In this document: positions 60,001-64,000 of the stretch, piece by piece
Position numbering within the stretch: position 1 is the stretch's first letter
Layout of the letters: each line of letters opens with the position of its first letter
Assembly: GCF_030247195.1 (NCBI RefSeq)
Contig: NC_080672.1
Location: forward strand, 351,848,413-351,912,412
Direction: 5' to 3'
Source of the DNA: Topomyia yanbarensis
Taxonomy: Eukaryota; Arthropoda; Insecta; Diptera; Culicidae
DNA: 64,000 nucleotides
Made by a program: the position numbers and the translations under genes
The notes under the pieces: generated by a model
Databases searched by the model: none
The model's input: only the letters and a program-made list of their open reading frames with translations
Told to the model about the DNA's origin: nothing

Positions 60001-61079
60001 AATAGATGGATAGTATTTTTAGGGTGGTAAAATAAATGCCACATTCACACTGCGTACGCTTTATCTGCGTTAGGATTTATTCAACTGATACAAATAATGA
60101 AGGTATTTTGACCTTTAGGGGTATGTAGGTTTTTGCACTGCCTGGTGTGGATGATTTTTATGTGTTTACAATTCACTCTTTTCTTTGAAGAAAAAAATAT
60201 TTTGCGTTATTAGTCAATTTTAAAGTGTCACATAAGATGTTTATTTAGATACCGATAAATACCGTTCAGAATACAATTAATTTAATTTAATTTTAATTTA
60301 ATTAATCAATTGAGAGCTTATAACTAGATTTTGAGTATGAACATCGTACAATAGAGAAGTTTTGTTGAATTTCCTACAACATTTGTAAATCAGATTATAT
60401 GGGGTATATGATATAACCATGAAATTCGTAAAAATATTACAGGTCGCAGAAAAACATCACTGAACAAATGTCACAGGGCATTTAACTGTCTTTTAGCAGA
60501 TACTTCATTTGGTGAACCATTTGTCAGTTTGAATTCTTATTTATATTTGTTTCATTACGTTTGAAAGTCTGAAAAAATGGATGCGTGCTAAAACGAACAC
60601 TAGAGCAAAGTCTGATACATTCATAATCTGGACAGATAAAACCAGATGATCCTTGGAATTTCTTCGGCGAAAAGTGTAATTTATTATATACGCCTAATTA
60701 CTCCGACGGCGTTCGGATGAACTCGCAGACTTTCTTTGGAATTCTCGCCATTATCTGCTACACACGGGACCGGTCCACCTCTGCGGTCATTTTTTCAACA
60801 TCGAGTTATATCCCGTATACAACTGTTTAGAAACGGTCGTGTAACTGCGGCCGGATATTTTCTAGAGCCAGCGAGAACTCTGGCTCATTTTCCGGACGGG
60901 ATGTGTAGTATCCTAAGTCTTCTTTCTAGTTTTAATTAACTTTCATATTTTTGTTGCCTTCCGAAATCTGTCGAATCCTGAGTTTATATTCCACAATAAG
61001 ATCGTAGATAAGCCGAAATGATTTATAATCTAAATTGAAGCCCTCATCAGTTCATGATGTAAAAATATCACTGATAGTA
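57011..61079. other. Mostly unassigned AT-rich DNA
   Basis: The stretch at 57780-58090 is richer in GC and has motifs such as GCGCCATCTGGCGG and CGGTTAAACCGTTTGGGAG that look repeat-derived. Frames at 59461-59755 (minus) and 60736-60939 (plus) have no domain I recognise. Confidence 0.4.
59529..59574. repeat. Perfect 16-bp hairpin
   Basis: TCGATAGTACGTACAC (59529-59544) pairs with its complement at 59559-59574 around a 14-base loop. GTACGTAC inside the arm is itself palindromic and recurs just upstream. Confidence 0.8.
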
Positions 61080-61259
61080 CACTCAGGTTTTTTTTACGCG
61101 GGGGATACGAGCCGCGTAAATGAAAACCGCGTAAATGAAAACCGCGTAAATTTCAAAATCCGCGTAAATGAAAACCGCGTAAATTTCAAAATCCGCGTAA
61201 AAAAAAACCGCGTAAAAAAATACCGCGCAAAAAAAAACCGCGTAAAAAAAACTTGAGTG
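61080..61259. mobile_element. 180-bp TA-flanked MITE made of CCGCGTAAA units
   Basis: CACTCAGGTTTTTTTTACGC and, inverted, CACTCAAGTTTTTTTTACGC are the ends, with TA on both sides (61078-61079, 61260-61261). Between them lie about nine CCGCGTAAAN units alternating with TGAAAA or TTTCAAAAT. Tc1/mariner-type insertion is inferred from the TA. Confidence 0.85.
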
Positions 61260-61261
61260 TA

Positions 61262-62520
61262 TTGAAATTTCAGAAAAACTCCTTTGTCTAAAATAAATAA
61301 CAATTTAGAAGATTATGTAAAAATCTTGCAACCCTTATCATTCAAATTCTTTCAGCAATTTTGAAAGACCTAATATTTAAAATAAATTCGATTTTAAAAA
61401 TTGCTTTTCTAGATAAAATCGTAAAATTTTATTCTCGGTAGTCGCCCAGAACCACTAGATATATTTTCTCACGGTTCTTCTTCAACGCATCATTAACCGC
61501 TCGTAGAGGTTGACTGGCAGCAAGAATGGTGAATAGATAGTTAAAGGGTTGAACTTTCAAGGATTCATATGTTGCACAAAGGCACACGCACGGACGGGTG
61601 GAAAGTAATGAACGTACTGAGTTTGTTTTTTTTGCGGATTCTAGCACCAAGTTTGTTAACCCTCTTTCCGTGATGCGGTTGCTTATTTTCTGTCTGCGGT
61701 TTGAGAATCAGTTGTATAGCATACATAAGGCAGAGGCGAGTCAAGCTCGGGAAAAAAGTCTAAAATGTTCTAACCCATGACGGGTAATGGAAATTTGATC
61801 ATACGCCCGATCTTAATATTCTGGCCGTAAAACTGTTATGATGAAGTTCACCCGCGTCTCCAAACCGAATTTCTCAGTTGTGGAGTCAGCCGTTTTATTG
61901 AAAAGCTGCAGTGCATGCAACACAATATTAGATACTTCCGAATTGAATCATGAAAAAAAATGTGCAATATCTGAACTTTTGTCAAAGCTGATTATATGCA
62001 CGCTCAAAACATGGCAAATCTGCTTCTCGAGTTATCGCTATAACTCAGAATGATGTTTAGAGGCTCAATAATAACGCTGTTAATCTTCAATATAGAATTT
62101 ACATTATTTTTCATCTGCATTTCGAAATATGTAAGAACTCATTTCATAGTTTCTGAGTTTATACAGAAGCTTGTTTACCCCTACATAAGGCCCAGAGTTT
62201 GGGGCTTTTAATAAATGTTATATTAATAGAAACATGGTTCTTTCACTTATTTTAGAATATATTTTCATTTATTTCGTAATAAAAACTGTTATGAAAATAT
62301 ACTTCCTACCGTCCATTATAAAACGTCAGTCTTCGTATTTTTGATATATTGCTAACGAGATTGGTGCAAATATAGAGGCAAATCGAGCCTAATCAGAAAT
62401 TCAGAAAGAAATTATTACCAGATTAACAGTAAATAACCCCTGGATTCTGAGAATAAGCTGAAAAATGAGACCACAGATTACGGACGTTCATTTATTCATC
62501 TTATTTTTTCTTTGCAATTT
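61262..62520. other. Unassigned DNA, possible 3' flank of the LTR element
   Basis: A minus-strand frame of 73 codons (61650-61429) has unusually protein-like composition, but no family is recognised. The 3' LTR of the retrotransposon to the right should lie here; I could not delimit it. Confidence 0.35.
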
Positions 62521-63360
62521 TTACCACTCATACACCAAATTTTCGGATTGAAAAAAGTTGTTTTCACAGATTTGCATCACCAACTTATAGGGTCTAGAGT
62601 ATTTTTTTCTCCAAAATCGAGCTAATTTTATTGTCCAAAAGGAAATCGCCGATGGATGGATCGTTAGTAACTTGCTGTATGGTAGTAGCACTTGGCCTCT
62701 CAAAATGTTTTCGAGAATGCTATTTATTGCATCTAGGGATAGCAGTAAAGTGATAGCGTCTATTTCTTTAAGTAGAATGGTGTTGATTAAGTTATGATGC
62801 CCGACCAGTTTGTTGATGGTATCGCTGATTTTTGTTATCCTCTCATTGATGACTTCGTTGACTTTGATTTGTTCGTTCGATTGGTCAATTAGATTGTGGA
62901 GTGTACTATTGATGAGGCGTAGATCTTCAGCGTCTGGGTTTCCTGCGAGCAATTTCCAGGCTGTTTCGATAATATCTAATCTTTTGTGTCTATTGCTCTT
63001 CACGGGTTTTTAATTGATATAAATTATCTGTAAGATATCTGGATTTTCTAATAATTAAGTCTGACATTGGAAATGATTGATCTATCCTTTTAGAAATACC
63101 AGTGAATAGTTTTGCATTTTCTTCCAGGATTGTTAAGTTAATTGGGTGAATGATTTTTACAATACCAGTTTGAATATGACAATTTTGAGATTGTAATAAA
63201 AGAATTGGGTCTTGGTACAAATGCTTGTCCTCCGAAGTAAGAATAGCAATATTATTGTATAGTACATTGTTGCAGTTTGGTATTGTGTAATTTTCTAAGC
63301 TCCCTACAATCTTGTAGTTTATGCTGTTTGAGTGTCCCTGTAATAAAAATATGATATCAT
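62521..63360 (-). pseudogene. env remnant of an env-bearing LTR retrotransposon
   Basis: On the minus strand two overlapping frames (63220-62990, extendable upstream to about 63360, and 63003-62521) form one interrupted protein, with a frame change near 63000-63010. The first holds several Cys and an N-glycosylation sequon (ENYT). The second starts next to an RHKR dibasic motif and continues with AWKLLAGNPDAEDL and a long Asn/Ile-rich heptad region. This is the layout of the fusion subunit in insect errantivirus-type envelope proteins. The membrane anchor is not seen before the stop. TTTTTATTACAG at the upstream edge could be the splice acceptor used for env mRNA. It is broken, hence not functional as read. 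Confidence 0.7.
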
Positions 63361-64000
63361 TGATTTATTGTAATGTCTGTTTCTTCAGGCATTTAATTTT
63401 ACATTTGTGCCTCTTAATATGTTTGTTATTCTTAAATGTTTTATCTGTAATATTTTGTGCCATTGTAGGTTTTGCCCTAGGGTCTAACTTTTTCCTAATA
63501 TTGGGGATTAAGTATACTTGTTCGTTATCTAAAATTATTGGTGGGTCTTCCCTTTGCCTGTTATGGTTAATTTGGATGTCTTTGGCTTTTTCTAGATGAG
63601 CTTTAACTTTTTTAAACAAGTTTTCTGAACCTTCTTGAATTTAGATAGGTTGTACAATGTTGTTATTACTGAATATTACTTCATTTGGCGTAAATTTCGT
63701 TCCTGAATGTACTGATGTGTTGTACAGAGAGATTGCTAGTAAGACCAATGCTGTTGTATTGAGATCTGGGAATTTATGTTTATTTGTGTTAATGATCTCA
63801 ATAATAGTAGAATGTGTTTTTTCTACTTCTCCATTGGATTCTGAACAAGAGGCATAACATAATTCGTAATCTGTTATAATTTGTCTTGTTATGCCGAACG
63901 ATGTAAAATATCTTTGACGTCGATTAAATTTTCAGTTACCATGAGTATCATTTGGGCATGCTTTGAGAATCATCTTGGTGAGAAAAAAGGCTTTCTCTCA
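63361..64000 (-). pseudogene. pol (integrase) 3' part, LTR retrotransposon, cut by the window edge
   Basis: Minus-strand frames give an integrase core end (SNGEVEKTHST, then LYNTSVHSGTKFTPNEVIF, where retroviral-type integrases carry the catalytic Glu in a similar SNG.VER.HST block). An in-frame TAA follows at 63641-63643, then a Lys-rich C-terminal tail ending at 63365. At least one more frame change is present near 63890. The order integrase then env on one strand fits Ty3/gypsy errantivirus-like elements. The rest of pol and gag must lie beyond position 64000. Confidence 0.75.

Noticed and set aside
61429..61650. Minus-strand 73-codon frame as an exon
   Set aside because: The composition looks protein-like, but there is no family, start or splice site I can support; left as unassigned.

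Overview
The window reads as repeat-dense, AT-rich insect nuclear DNA. A culicine (Aedes-like) mosquito is the best guess. This rests on the host gene style (very short introns, TATA boxes, secreted proteins that look like the insect MBF2 family) and on a dispersed repeat with GCCTTTCTCATATAGAAAGG termini that I associate from memory with Aedes genomes. Species is inference; no search was possible. There is no operon-like or bacterial gene organisation, and almost all of the sequence is transposon-derived.

Layout. 1-2.5 kb: AT-rich, no gene seen. 2.5-8.1 kb: two copies of the GCCTTTCTC repeat, the first interrupted by a nearly intact 4.5 kb CR1-type LINE (PHD-like ORF1; EN+RT ORF2 with one in-frame TGA). 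8.5-11.4 kb: a TA-flanked foldback element that carries a non-autonomous Transib (CACAGTG ends, CGACG target duplication). 11.4-17.2 kb: low-complexity tracts, a perfect hairpin, a MITE and an 18-bp minisatellite. 17.2-19.4 kb: an RTE-type LINE remnant split by an ORF1-only CR1-type insertion. 19.4-22.5 kb: mostly unique sequence. 22.5-23.9 kb: a nested pair of inverted-repeat elements. 24.8-29.6 kb: a large palindrome with an almost identical 1.58 kb tandem duplication in one arm. 30.2-34.5 kb: a three-deep nest, with a TTAA-flanked element containing a second Transib (CGTCG duplication) that contains a TA-flanked element. 34.8-35.5 kb: a small palindromic element.

Host genes. Two paralogous two-exon genes lie head to head at 37.27-37.71 kb (minus) and 47.16-47.61 kb (plus). 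Both encode small secreted proteins of about 123 and 129 residues, with the intron at the same place and phase. The 9.4 kb between them is filled with repeats. Most of that interval is bounded by an inverted pair of hAT-like ends (38431 and 46840).

48.9-52.2 kb: a foldback element with 16-bp subrepeat arrays. 54.0-57.0 kb: an inverted-repeat element containing a 2.0 kb non-autonomous hAT with a perfect 8-bp duplication. 61.1 kb: a 180-bp TA-flanked MITE built from CCGCGTAAA units. 62.5 kb to the right edge: the broken 3' part (integrase, then env) of an env-bearing LTR retrotransposon on the minus strand that continues beyond the window.

The most interesting aspect is structural. Several independent DNA-transposon families can be delimited to the base, with target duplications of CGACG, CGTCG, ATCGTACG, ATATATTA, TTAA and TA. 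Some empty target sites can be read from the opposite arm of the host palindrome inside the same window.
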